Shown: one piece after another, positions 1 through 8,718 of the stretch
Position numbering within the stretch: position 1 is the first letter of the stretch
Layout: each line of letters starts with the position of its first letter
DNA from: Choristocarpus tenellus KU-1152
Taxonomy: Eukaryota; Phaeophyceae
Reading direction: 5' to 3'
DNA: 21,259 bases
NCBI GenBank assembly: GCA_964200185.2
Contig: CAXNAD020000354.1
Span: forward strand, 1-21,259
The notes under the pieces: generated by a model
What the model saw: only the letters and a program-made list of their open reading frames with translations
Told to the model about the DNA's origin: nothing
Databases searched by the model: none
Translations under genes and position numbers: made by a program

Positions 1-481
1 CCCCCCGTCCACTGCGCCCACCCCTGCCTCCACGCCCGCCATCACGCCCACCTCCCCGGCCACCTCCACGCCCAAACCCTAGATCGGAAGTGTGGATAAA
101 TATCCAAGAGTTAAGGGTAGACGATGCACATTACATAGTAAGGTCAAGATCGCGTTGTTGACCTTGGATTGTCGTGAGTTGGCAAGACGCAACCCACTAA
201 AATGCAGCAAAAAGGAACGTGAAGAAAGACTCAACGCAACAAGGAATTTCAAATTCTATACCCCTAGGAGATTAGCCAGATACGAAGATCATCCAACACC
301 CTCCTTTGCATAAAGAGCATCTTACGAAGATGCCACTTGGATGCAGTATCTCGATGTTGAGGAAAACCTCAATAAGATTCCTGAACCCGTTGGATAGCTC
401 ACCTCCACCTCCTCTTCCACCACCACGGCCACCACCTCGGGGTGTTCCACGCCCCCCACCCCTTCCTCCTCCACGGAACAT
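1..481 (-). CDS. RGG-box protein, N-terminus (fibrillarin- or GAR1-like), 5' partial gene
   Basis: Two exons on the minus strand. Exon 1 is 481-403 and starts at an ATG, reading MFRGGGRGGGRGTPRGGG and onward; it ends at a GTGAGC donor (phase 1). Exon 2 runs from 78 to beyond base 1, after a TCTAG acceptor, and continues in phase with more RGG/GRG repeats. The visible part is therefore almost pure Gly-Arg. Such arginine-glycine-rich heads that begin directly at the initiator are known from nucleolar snoRNP proteins such as fibrillarin (box C/D 2'-O-methyltransferase) and GAR1 (H/ACA), and from other RNA-binding proteins. The catalytic or core domain lies outside the window, so the family cannot be fixed. 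The plus strand here reads as Pro-rich repeats, which I regard as the shadow. The intron is 324 nt. Confidence 0.7.
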
Positions 482-1697
482 GGTATCACAGTGATTGGTT
501 GCAAGGGTAGACAACAAGCGTTTGAGAGTGGTGTGTACCACAACCACATGTCCGTTCGTGCGTACATCTACGGCGAAATGTATCGCGCGCGGTATTGACA
601 TTTTCCTTTTTGGATTCATATTTTTTCGTTGTGTGCCAACAACATGTCGGAACTTGTAACTACAATATTGTACAAGTATATCTTCCATTTTTTCAGTGTT
701 TTGAGGTGATGGTTATCTGGAATAATTTGGGGGGTTCAAACCCGTTCGACGCTAGACTTCTTTTCACCGAAATCTGGTTTCGACGATGCTGTTCCGCTTG
801 GCAACTTCAACCGATTTTATACCTGTACCATCGTTTTGTGTGTGTGTGTGTCTATATCACAAAAGCTCAGGACTCAGATCAAGGTGGAAACTTCAGATTG
901 GGGTCTTGGAGAAGATTCGAGGGAGGAGACGGAGTAACGAGGGGTAGGAGCGCTGAACCCAACGCGCGAGAAGCAATGTAGAGAGGGAGGCAGTACAATT
1001 TGTTGTAGTGTAATTGTAGTAGAGGGTTAGTAGCTAGTGCGAGAAATAATAGTGCAATGTGCAATGTCCTTAGATCAAGGGTTGGGATCATCCCTGTCAA
1101 ATATGATTTTTTTTAGATATATAAAATTGATCTCTATCTCGTGATAACGGTCTCCAATTTAGATCTAAATAGTGGGTGTAGCCCCCTCACAAGGAAGATA
1201 CAGCTATCCCAGGAGGGTCCAGATCTGCAATATCTCAACCTTACGACGGGGGACGTCCGCAATCCCAAACAAAATGGCCCAGTACCTTTGGTCCCTACTG
1301 CATCTTACAATAAACCCGTGAGATCATGATCCCATCGTTCCTGACCTCCCAACTCCTTCAACCAAGCCAAGCAACATCGTGACAGGTGGGAAGCAATTAA
1401 TGGGGAATATGGGAAACTTTTGTCAATGATATATAAACTTTTTTTGGCAAGAACACCCTTTTCCGCACCGAAAATGTTATTGTTTCCACTGGCTAGCGAT
1501 TCTGGACAAATGCAGACAGCTCACAGGCTGCAGTCGCTGGTAACCCCTCCAAACCCCTCGAATTCAGCTTTGTAGCAATAGATGCGCCTAGGTCATTTTC
1601 TGTTGACTTAGCCCTGTTCCATATTGAATAGCTGCTCTCATCTAGTTATCGTTGACTGACTTGTAGTTCAGGGCTTCCAAGACAGCATGGGTGTCAT
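482..1697. other. Region without a supported gene
   Basis: This stretch lies upstream of the RGG-box gene and beyond the 3' end of the gene at 1698. Several ORFs of 60-130 codons exist on both strands, but none shows protein-like composition together with usable splice sites. The first few hundred bases left of about 800 presumably hold the RGG gene promoter. A short TG microsatellite sits at 837-851. I see no RNA gene. Confidence 0.4.
837..851. repeat. (TG)n microsatellite, about 7.5 units
   Basis: A perfect alternating TG run follows a short T tract. It is too short to be diagnostic and is listed only as a landmark in a non-coding stretch. Confidence 0.9.
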
Positions 1698-2804
1698 TCA
1701 GGACACATTCATCCCTATTATTAAGCTATGGAGAAGATCCTTGACGGGTCTGTGGCACGTGGCTAGGATACAGCCAAGGAGTTGATTATTGGTGTGATCA
1801 AAGACCAGGTATTCAAGGCTTGGCACGACCAGTGGGGGGTTGATCCTGTTGAGTGGGGCGTCTGAGACCCCGTTCAGTGATTTGACAAGGCCTGAATAGA
1901 GCAATGGGTAATGAGTGGCCTTGTTAAAATTATAGTGATATAAGATAGGAGAGAGACAAAATCGGACTTGTACTTGCACGGTGGCTTGATATGGAGGGCC
2001 GCCCCCCTGAGAACATAGGAAGTTGAAGTTCCTGCTCCATGATGACCTCAAGGTTGTAGTCAACCTGGAGCCGTAGGGTTGCCAAAGTACAGGGTGTTTG
2101 CGTCCATCACTGTTTTATGTATAGGGTATTCCCTCCTAGCGTTGCTGTGCAATATGTAAAAGTATAGGACAACCTATACACCATTTTTGAATAGTAAGTA
2201 TGAGCTCATATTGATGCTGAAAGAGTGCAAAGTGTGAGGCAGTAACGATATTGGATACCGTGTCCAAACTGACAAATTCCATGTGATGCATGCCAAGGGT
2301 TTGTATCTTTTCCTTGAATTTTAACGACTGACATAATATAGCTCACGCTCCATCGCATTCACAGATGACAGAACTAGTACATTACAAAGTAAAGGAGGAT
2401 AATAATAGTTTCTAAAAGTGGTGTGCTACAGCTCTACAAGTACAAGTTCTAGAGGGGTAAAACCAGTGCTTGTCTTTAGGTAGTGATCTTATTATTCTTC
2501 CTCTAGTATACACCACCATATTGATATTGTAGTTGAAAGGTTCCTCACCTCTAAAAACATGAGTACATAGTTTGGAGCAGATTAACCAACCTAAGACCTA
2601 GCCGACTTTAAACATTTCCAATTTTTCGGATCAAACTAATACCCTCAAGCCGAACCAATATTAACCGACTCCAAGAAATCGCCTAACTCCAAGTAAGTAC
2701 ATACTCCAAGGTATTTGCATCAACTCTAATTGTGGCAGTTCGATATGCCGAAGCAGAACGTCTCAAGTTTTGAGGTGTGATTGAGGAGGTAGAGTTGTTG
2801 ATGG
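1698..2804 (-). CDS. Unrecognised gene, three 3'-terminal exons
   Basis: Exons on the minus strand: 2804-2701 (104 nt, begins after TTTTGCAG, phase 1, ends phase 0 at GTACTT), 2064-1974 (91 nt, after CTCCAG, ends phase 1 at GTACAA) and 1891-1698 (194 nt, after TATTCAG, ending in TGA). The phases join exactly, giving 129 codons including the stop. The first exon is Ser/Thr/Arg rich (NLRRSASAYRTATIRVD). The second contains DYNLEVIMEQELQLPMF. The third contains PPLVVPSLEYLVFDHTNNQ and looks like a folded domain. I do not recognise the family. The gene certainly continues upstream, because the first exon starts in mid-codon. The two exons 2804-2701 and 2064-1974 might be separated by an undetected exon. 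Confidence 0.5.
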
Positions 2805-3090
2805 CTGCAAAATGTCTTCAAGAGTACGATAGCTCTTTTCCTTTGGAGTGTTACACCCTCTCTTCTGGTCTCTATAGCAGTAGGGATTTTTCTTTGTTAT
2901 CAAGTGCTCTACTTCAATGCAGCGATTTGATTATGGAGGTGGTGATGGGAGTTAGGTGGGTGAGCGACTACCCATCATGCTTATGAGCACAGTGCACTTC
3001 CCCTCAACAGCAACGGATCTTCTGGTGGCTCCCATTGTAAGAAGAAATAGTTTTAGTGGACTTGAGAGTACCTCAGATCATCCCACTAAC

Positions 3091-3141
3091 CATATTAGTG
3101 CAGTGCACAATCACTTCTTGAGGCACATCCATCATTTCCAG
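3091..3141 (-). CDS. Candidate exon of an unrecognised minus-strand gene
   Basis: A 17-codon open stretch reads LEMMDVPQEVIVHCTNM between an acceptor-like TTGAG and a good donor, GTTAGT, phase 0 at both ends. The frame is also open further upstream, so the 5' border is uncertain. It may belong to the same transcript as the exons at 1698-2804; a possible linking exon after the CTCAAG near 3075 is too weak to call. Confidence 0.3.
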
Positions 3142-3561
3142 CTCAAGAGAATAAAATGTAAACAAAACATTATGATAAATACAAATACTCAATGTAGCTG
3201 TCTGACCATTACTGATACACAATACACAATGCAGGAGTACATCAAGGATGTCATAAGTAGTACATGTCAGGTTGACCAGTACACCACACTTACCAGGCTG
3301 TGACTCAACAAGGTCTCAGATCTGAAATAATAGCGGGACTAGAGTGGTACTTATCACATCTGCTTGTCACAAGTTTCCTGGTTCAATTGCAAATTGGTTG
3401 AAACAAAGATCTCACACTGTACTAATGCGGTCCTCCAGCCAGGCCCAGCATCAGAAGTGCAACTGCTCCTGGCACAAATACAAAGGACAAGATTGCAACA
3501 CTGTGATAAGAGTCCTCCAATGGTCATACTGTGCATGCACAAAATGTCTGGAACATCTGAC

Positions 3562-3618
3562 CTCGGCAACTCCTTTGCCTTTCTTCCGCTCATCCCACCC
3601 TTGCTCCTCAAAATATAT
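3562..3618 (-). CDS. Candidate exon of an unrecognised minus-strand gene
   Basis: Nineteen codons in phase 0 read IYFEEQGWDERKKGKGVAE, with a CACCTAG acceptor and a GTCAGA donor. The charged composition is protein-like, but the surrounding region has long overlapping ORFs in three frames (3344-3708 plus, 3354-3611 minus), so the frame is not secure. It could follow the exon ending at 4051, whose phase is compatible. Confidence 0.3.
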
Positions 3619-3957
3619 CTAGGTGCACACCTACAAGCTCTTGAGAAGGTTACCTTTGCTACAAGTTTGAGACTCCAGGACTGGACTCAACGCATGAATA
3701 GAACATAATTGAAAACCAACAACCCAGGATTCAAACAAGGACTTTCGCTCAGACCCAGACCAGTGACTGGACCCGTTACTCAGGCAAATCTTGGAGTAAA
3801 AATATGTATTGCAAAATTACATTAGACCCACCTCATAGACCCCATCAAGGACTTGAGTGGAACTCAAGGTCATGGGTGCAAACTGCAACACATTAGATTT
3901 GACAACCATGGTGCACTTTCAGCATTGCATTTACACGGGAGGGGGATAAACAAGGCA

Positions 3958-4141
3958 TCACGGATAGATCATGCTCACAATGGATAGAGCAAGGAGAAAG
4001 ATACCTTCCCTCTGAGGACAAAGCATTCTGTCATTCAAGCTAACACTTACATAAATGTAGTTGAGCAATACACATTTGTCTTTCCACAAATCTAAGCCAA
4101 AATCACTAGAGAAATAGTGGGTTCTTGACGCTTCTTGATTG
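3958..4141 (-). CDS. Candidate two-exon 3' end of a small unrecognised gene
   Basis: Exon 4141-4051 follows TTTGTGTGCAG and ends at a consensus GTAAGT donor. It encodes SRTHYFSSDFGLDLWKDKC and LLNYIY, phase 2 to 0. Exon 4011-3958 follows TTTGTCCTCAG and encodes a hydrophobic tail, REGIFLLALSIVSMIYP, then TGA. The intron would be only 39 nt, but another gene in this window needs a 37-nt intron. The alternative is that exon 4141-4051 splices to the candidate exon at 3618-3562. The gene lies downstream of, and on the same strand as, the TRAPPC4 gene. I do not recognise the protein. Confidence 0.4.
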
Positions 4142-4513
4142 CTGCACACAAAGTGCATTTCCTTACCCCTCCCCTCTCTTTCACATCACAAACAAGACTC
4201 TGTGGCAATATCCAAATGCTATACATTGTTTAGGGCACCTGCACTATACCTCAAAGCAGTAATTGTACTTCTGGAAGGGCCCAACTACCTTCAGTAGTGG
4301 TAGGTAAGAAAAACTAGGAAAGGAAAAGAAGTGCAGCAGGGTCATCAAGGATCAGACCAGTCACTACAAAAAGGGTCAACTGCATGACGCGGGAACTGAT
4401 ACTGCCATTACCAACACAATTCACACCCCCATAGTAGGAGGACTGCAGACACTGGACATTATATATACTCCCCATCTAGTGGGAGAGGATGGGTATGGAC
4501 AGGGGGCATGTTG

Positions 4514-5740
4514 TCATAAAGTAGTCTGCAAGTACCCCTGCCCTAATGACTTTTTACTTCCAGGTGGTGCAGCCATGGTGGTCCTCTCGATGAGCTCTTC
4601 GAGGTGGGATGTGAAGAGCTCACAGCGGATCGGCATCTCCAGCTCATAAAAGGGATTCTAAAATAAGGGGTTCACAAGTACATGTGCGTAACGGTGGAGG
4701 ATAATTGCAACAGAGCCGGCGGAATGTCCAGTTGGTGACAGACAAGGGTAAGGACTGATACAAAATAATGCTGGGGTCTACTGCAAGTATGCGTAGGTAC
4801 CCAGAAGATCGTGGAAGAAAAAATCATCACAGATAGAGGTACAGGATTTTCAGGATTAGATGAGACAACACTCAACTGGGGGGAACGAGAGGCCGAGAAC
4901 AGATCATTCTGAAAACAAAAAAAACGCTATCGCAAAAGCAATCATGGACCTGCTTCTGTTCTGATGGCTATTGTGAGATGGACAATAAGCGGCGAATTCA
5001 ATTGTGGCGGAAGAATTGATATATTTTTTCACTCTGTCCTAGGACTGGGGTAGGTTTGTAATACCTTCAGCACATAGTCCGTGTACAGCTCATATATCCC
5101 TTGCAAAACCTCCCCCAAGTCTGGTGTGCCAGCCTCCGCCGTAATAACGAACTTCACACCAGTAAGTGTCTGGAAGCTTTGTAATTTGAAGGTATCCGTC
5201 TCTAGCTTTTCGATTCCGGAAGAGGGCACCGGAGAAACCTGGCAACCAAGACAAACAATGAACATGTAAGTGGTTTCATGACAATTGCATCCCTGCGTCT
5301 TCCCTTACCCACGCTGGTTATCTGTGTCCTTCAATTTTCCTTCTCTTTTTTTTGAACTAATCCAATAATGTGTGCAGAGATTCACAGAGCTGAGGTGAAG
5401 TGTTGAGGGATTGGGAGTCAAGAAGGGTTTCCAGAGGTTGCACACAATATCGTGCCTCGACAAATACCTGAGATGCGATTGCATGGAGACTGTGGAACGT
5501 AGAACCCAGACGTAGCCAATCATTGCTTGACAACTTCGGAGCCGCAGGAGAAAGGTTCTAAGGGCGGCAGGTGGACGGAGAAGGGGGTGTAAGCGCCAAA
5601 GGCTTCAACAAAGCACAGAGAGTATCGTTGTGCCAAGATGTTGGTGAATTGCATAGGAAGGGGACTGAGTAGTGAAAACTGCTGACCTGATTGTATATTA
5701 GTCCTCCCGACTTGTTCACAACAAAAAGCTGGAGGAACAT
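4514..5740 (-). CDS. TRAPPC4: TRAPP complex subunit 4 (synbindin/Trs23-like)
   Basis: Complete four-exon gene: 5740-5687, 5557-5468, 5238-5065 and 4657-4514, giving 153 aa. All three introns are phase 0 with GT..AG ends. The product is a core longin-fold subunit of the TRAPP tethering complex, which acts as guanine-nucleotide exchange factor for Rab1/Ypt1 at the ER-Golgi interface. Visible family signatures, in order: the N-terminal strand FVVNKSGGLIYNQ; SSNDWLRLGSTFHSLHAIAS; SSGIEKLETDTFKLQSFQTL followed by TGVKF; IYELYTDYVLK; and the hallmark NPFYELEMPIRCELF. The length matches the short plant/protist form and lacks the PDZ-like insertion of the roughly 219-aa animal protein. The C-terminus ends in a short basic tail. 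It is divergent from the gene starting at 6350, so the 609 nt between them probably hold both promoters. Confidence 0.93.
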
Positions 5741-6349
5741 GGAATCTCACTCGCGGGTGAGGTGCCGCAAACTTAGCTGCTTGGAGGCTTTCCAAACAAA
5801 TCACAAGCAAGTAAGTTTTCAGTTAGCGTGCATCAATATGTGAGATATTATATTTTATTTTCCGTCTTCGCCTTGCATCAACTACATGAAAAAAATAGTA
5901 TAGTAGTAGCATTACAAAAGTGGTGATCAAATCCAATTGACTCGTTTGAAACCTGGCATAACAAGGACGTGAAGTAAAAGAGGCGGTGACATGCGTGTGA
6001 CCTACCTAGTCCAGTCATCTAGTCGAGGGTGGCAGAGGCATAAGGTTCCTCACCAAGTGTCTCTGGAGGCAGATAACAAATTACGAGTGATAGATTTCGA
6101 GAGTCGTGCAGTGAAGGCAAGCTTTGCCCTACTTTGTACGATTAGATCTCAACATACCCCTTGATTGCTACACCAAAAAGATAGTATCTGGCACGGTCTG
6201 AACTGTTGTATCCTTCTACAGTACCCAATTCGTTAGGTATACGTAACTAGACGTATTTGCTACATCACGACGAAGGCGAATGGATGGGTTGAATTCGTAG
6301 AGGTGACCTCGGATCGGTGGCACCGGTGTATCAGTATCATCTCCAGTGT
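5741..6349. promoter_or_regulatory. Intergenic region between divergent genes, probable bidirectional promoter
   Basis: No ORF with usable splice sites is seen. The span separates the TRAPPC4 start (minus) from the candidate start at 6350 (plus). An A/T-rich stretch around 5845-5900 is the only compositional feature. No TATA box can be assigned with confidence. Confidence 0.3.
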
Positions 6350-7931
6350 ATGAGATTTTATTCTCTCGTTGACAAAGAAATTGAAGCAACTCGTTTGTCC
6401 AGCTCTCCGTTCGTCACGTACTCAAGATATTTTGAGTTTGGTGGTGTTGTCATCAACACCAGGTGCAATGTGTAACTAAGAGGCTGGCTGATCCCCGCCA
6501 ATATCCGTTATCATTCTATCCGTCCCCGAACCTTCTCCATGTCTGCCTTCCAATAGGAGAACATCAACCTGAGGAGTGGAGAAATACTTCAGGTCCAGGC
6601 AACGTTCGCTGCTGCTAACAGGAAAAGCAGCATCAAGTAAGAGCCATTCATCATCGAGCGAACCCTGTATTCAAGCTCTATGCTTCCTCTAGGTCGCTCG
6701 GACTTCGTACTGTGTTTGAAGTCACAAAAACTCGTCATATTCTCGTCCAACCGAGTGACGCTGTGGATATGGGGACGAACAGATATTCATACCTGATGGG
6801 TTGCAGCAGTGCTTTCAGCATCATGCTCGCCTCCTTCTCTATCTCAATTGTCTCTACAATTTCTAACGTATATGAATATTAATAGTACCCATCGCTGACC
6901 GATATGATCCCTCCCTGGTTGCTCTCATTCTCTGTAGGATTGCACTGGCTGGTCAGCCTGTTCGAAAAATAGCCCTATTGTTCGAATCGGATGTGACTGC
7001 AGCTGAGCTATGCCATGGTCTGCATAACCGAGGCAAGTAAGCATTTAATATATGTCGTGTATTGGATCTACAATATATGGTTACGAAACGAGTACTGTCA
7101 ATCAATTATGTTGGTGGAGGGTTGATGAGCACGATCACGGACACCACTACCCAGTATACGATCACCGCAATATCAATGTGAGAGAGGCGGGCTAAATGAA
7201 CTTTCAATGTGCACTGAAGAGTGAAAATTTCTGTGGGGTTGGTCTCTGGCAGAGAGAAGATACAGAGCCATTAGCACTACGTCTTGGCATCTTGTGAAAG
7301 AGTCCTTTACAAATTTCATTAAGATGGCCAAAGCACATGGCTTATTCTCTTTATGATGTGCATTTACAGAAATCACACCCTCTCCTTACCAGATAATATT
7401 TCTCTTTTGATATGGAATATGTGAGAGGTAAGGTAGGCTCAAAACTTTTTCGACCCAAACGATTATCCCCACAGTTTCAAAGCCATTTATGTAGCGGCAA
7501 AGAAAGGTGCCTATATCGACTTTGAATTATATGGCAGGCACTCCAATTATCGTATGTACTGTTCTGAACATGTTTCCACACACAATGACATCTGATCAAA
7601 TCCACAGGAGTTCATGTACGAGGCATGGAAGCCATCAGCGAAAAGCTTGACCTCAACAGCAGTAACCAGTGTGTAGCACAGGCTCTTGAGACTGACCTCC
7701 CAGATATTTCAAGGCCTGAGGTGCAAGCATTTATCATTAGGTGTGTGACCCTATAATATATTGTAGAAGGAATGCAGGGTATTTTAAAAGGAAAATGTAT
7801 CAAGGTCTGTCCACACCAGGTATCATGCAAGAGGTACATGGCTTATACTTTTTATGTGCATATTTTGTCTGTGGAAATTTTGCACATGTTGTCATATGAA
7901 GGGAACAAGAAGAAAAACATCCAGTAAATAG
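6350..7931 (+). CDS. Unrecognised seven-exon protein (about 258 aa)
   Basis: Proposed exons: 6350-6469, 6557-6636, 6693-6867, 6957-7036, 7475-7551, 7608-7740 and 7820-7931. The borders at 6636/6693, 7036/7475 (GTAAGC), 7551/7608 (GTATGT) and 7740/7820 agree in phase (2, 2, 1, 2). The whole set closes in frame at a TAG. Encoded segments include MRFYSLVDKEIEATRLSSS, SGEILQVQATFAAANRKSS, TVFEVTKTRHILVQPSDAV, VRKIALLFESDVTAAE, AIYVAAKKGAYIDFELYG and HVRGMEAISEKLDLNSSNQ. Composition is strongly protein-like. Weak points: the first donor (GTGTAA, chosen for phase), the exon 3/exon 4 junction (a pyrimidine-rich acceptor at 6937 would need another phase) and the last exon, which may instead splice at 7832. 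I cannot assign a family; no catalytic motif is evident. Confidence 0.55.
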
Positions 7932-8179
7932 TTAAATAAACACGTCTGTATGCTTGCAGTATTAATATTTCCCTCCATTATATGTACTACTAGTGTTACA
8001 ATACGTACATATATGTCCAGTGTACAATAGTCAGGACATGCCGAAATGCTGCGCATCACTACCATGAAATATTAAACCTGTAAAAACTCAAATGTATTGC
8101 TGACACTGGGTATAACCACAAGAAATGGACTATAATAATCCAGATACACCGTCCTGGGCATTGTCCAATCAGTATGACC

Positions 8180-8428
8180 CAAAGCATTTAAGGGGGTAGA
8201 ACGTTTACCCTGTTTGTCCATTTGGGGCTTGGCTTCCCTTCTTTTTTTAGTCCTTTTTCGGTTTTCAAAACATTTCGGAGTAGGTCAAATGTTTACCACG
8301 ATCAATGGTGTGTCCGGAGCAAGCATATTGACTCCTGCTAAAAAATATGATAGCCAAAATTACATCAAAATCGCTACATTGGATTTTGGACCCCAAACAG
8401 ATGTGGCCCTACCCTCTTAAATGCTTTG
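8180..8428. mobile_element. MITE-like element, 249 bp, imperfect TIRs of about 36 bp
   Basis: The left end reads CAAAGCATTTAAGGGGGTAG and the reverse complement of the right end reads CAAAGCATTTAAGAGGGTAG: 19 of 20 identical. Similarity then weakens and recurs as CTGTTTG about 30 bp in on both sides, so the inverted repeats may extend to about 36 bp. No transposase is encoded; the 68-codon ORF across it has no recognisable domain. I see no clear target-site duplication. It lies between two plus-strand genes, 291 bp upstream of the bromodomain gene start. Confidence 0.65.
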
Positions 8429-8718
8429 ACTCATTTCTAGTAACGTGGTGAGACGCAAACACATTCTTCCTTGCCAATACAACAACAGTTAAACAACCTC
8501 AAATAGAAGTACACCCACTTGCCCCTTCAGCTCTTAATGCTATTGACATCACTTCCACCTTGCTGTTCTCCTGCTTGACTCTTGGATAAACTCTGGGTCT
8601 CGAACCCAGACTCCTATTCCAAGATTCGTTCATTAAATTTGTTGGAGACCTTGGGGAACTCTTCAACCACGTAATTTCCCAACTTCCCTCAACGGGATTA
8701 TTACCAGGAGCAACAGCC
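8429..8718 (+). promoter_or_regulatory. Leader/promoter region of the bromodomain gene
   Basis: The frame of the bromodomain ORF is open back to an in-frame TAA near 8588, so 8588-8718 could be extra coding sequence or 5' UTR. I chose the ATG at 8719 because it is the first ATG after that stop and has G at -3 (ACAGCCATGCC). Confidence 0.35.

Noticed and set aside
306-494. Plus-strand ORF rich in Pro and Pro-Arg
   Set aside because: It is the antisense shadow of the Gly-Arg repeats, which continue in phase across a proper intron on the minus strand.
272-688. 138-codon minus-strand ORF extending upstream of the RGG start
   Set aside because: The text upstream of MFRGGG resembles no Sm/LSm or nucleolar domain, and the text downstream of 403 is intron. 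The ATG at 481 fits nucleolar RGG proteins better.
728-750. T-arm-like GGGTTCAAACCC suggesting a tRNA
   Set aside because: No matching acceptor stem, D-arm or anticodon arm can be placed upstream; it is a simple short palindrome.
3364-3708. Plus-strand ORF of 114 codons
   Set aside because: Two other long ORFs overlap it in different frames and the composition is not protein-like. The minus-strand candidate exon at 3562-3618 has better borders, though the region remains uncertain.
6557-7740. A GCN5-type acetyltransferase or AAA ATPase upstream of the bromodomain
   Set aside because: None of the exons at 6350-7740 shows acetyl-CoA-binding or Walker motifs, and no in-phase link to the 8719 exon was found.
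8601-8625. GGGTCTCGAACCC resembling a tRNA T-arm
   Set aside because: The loop order does not fit TTCRANY and no cloverleaf can be drawn around it.
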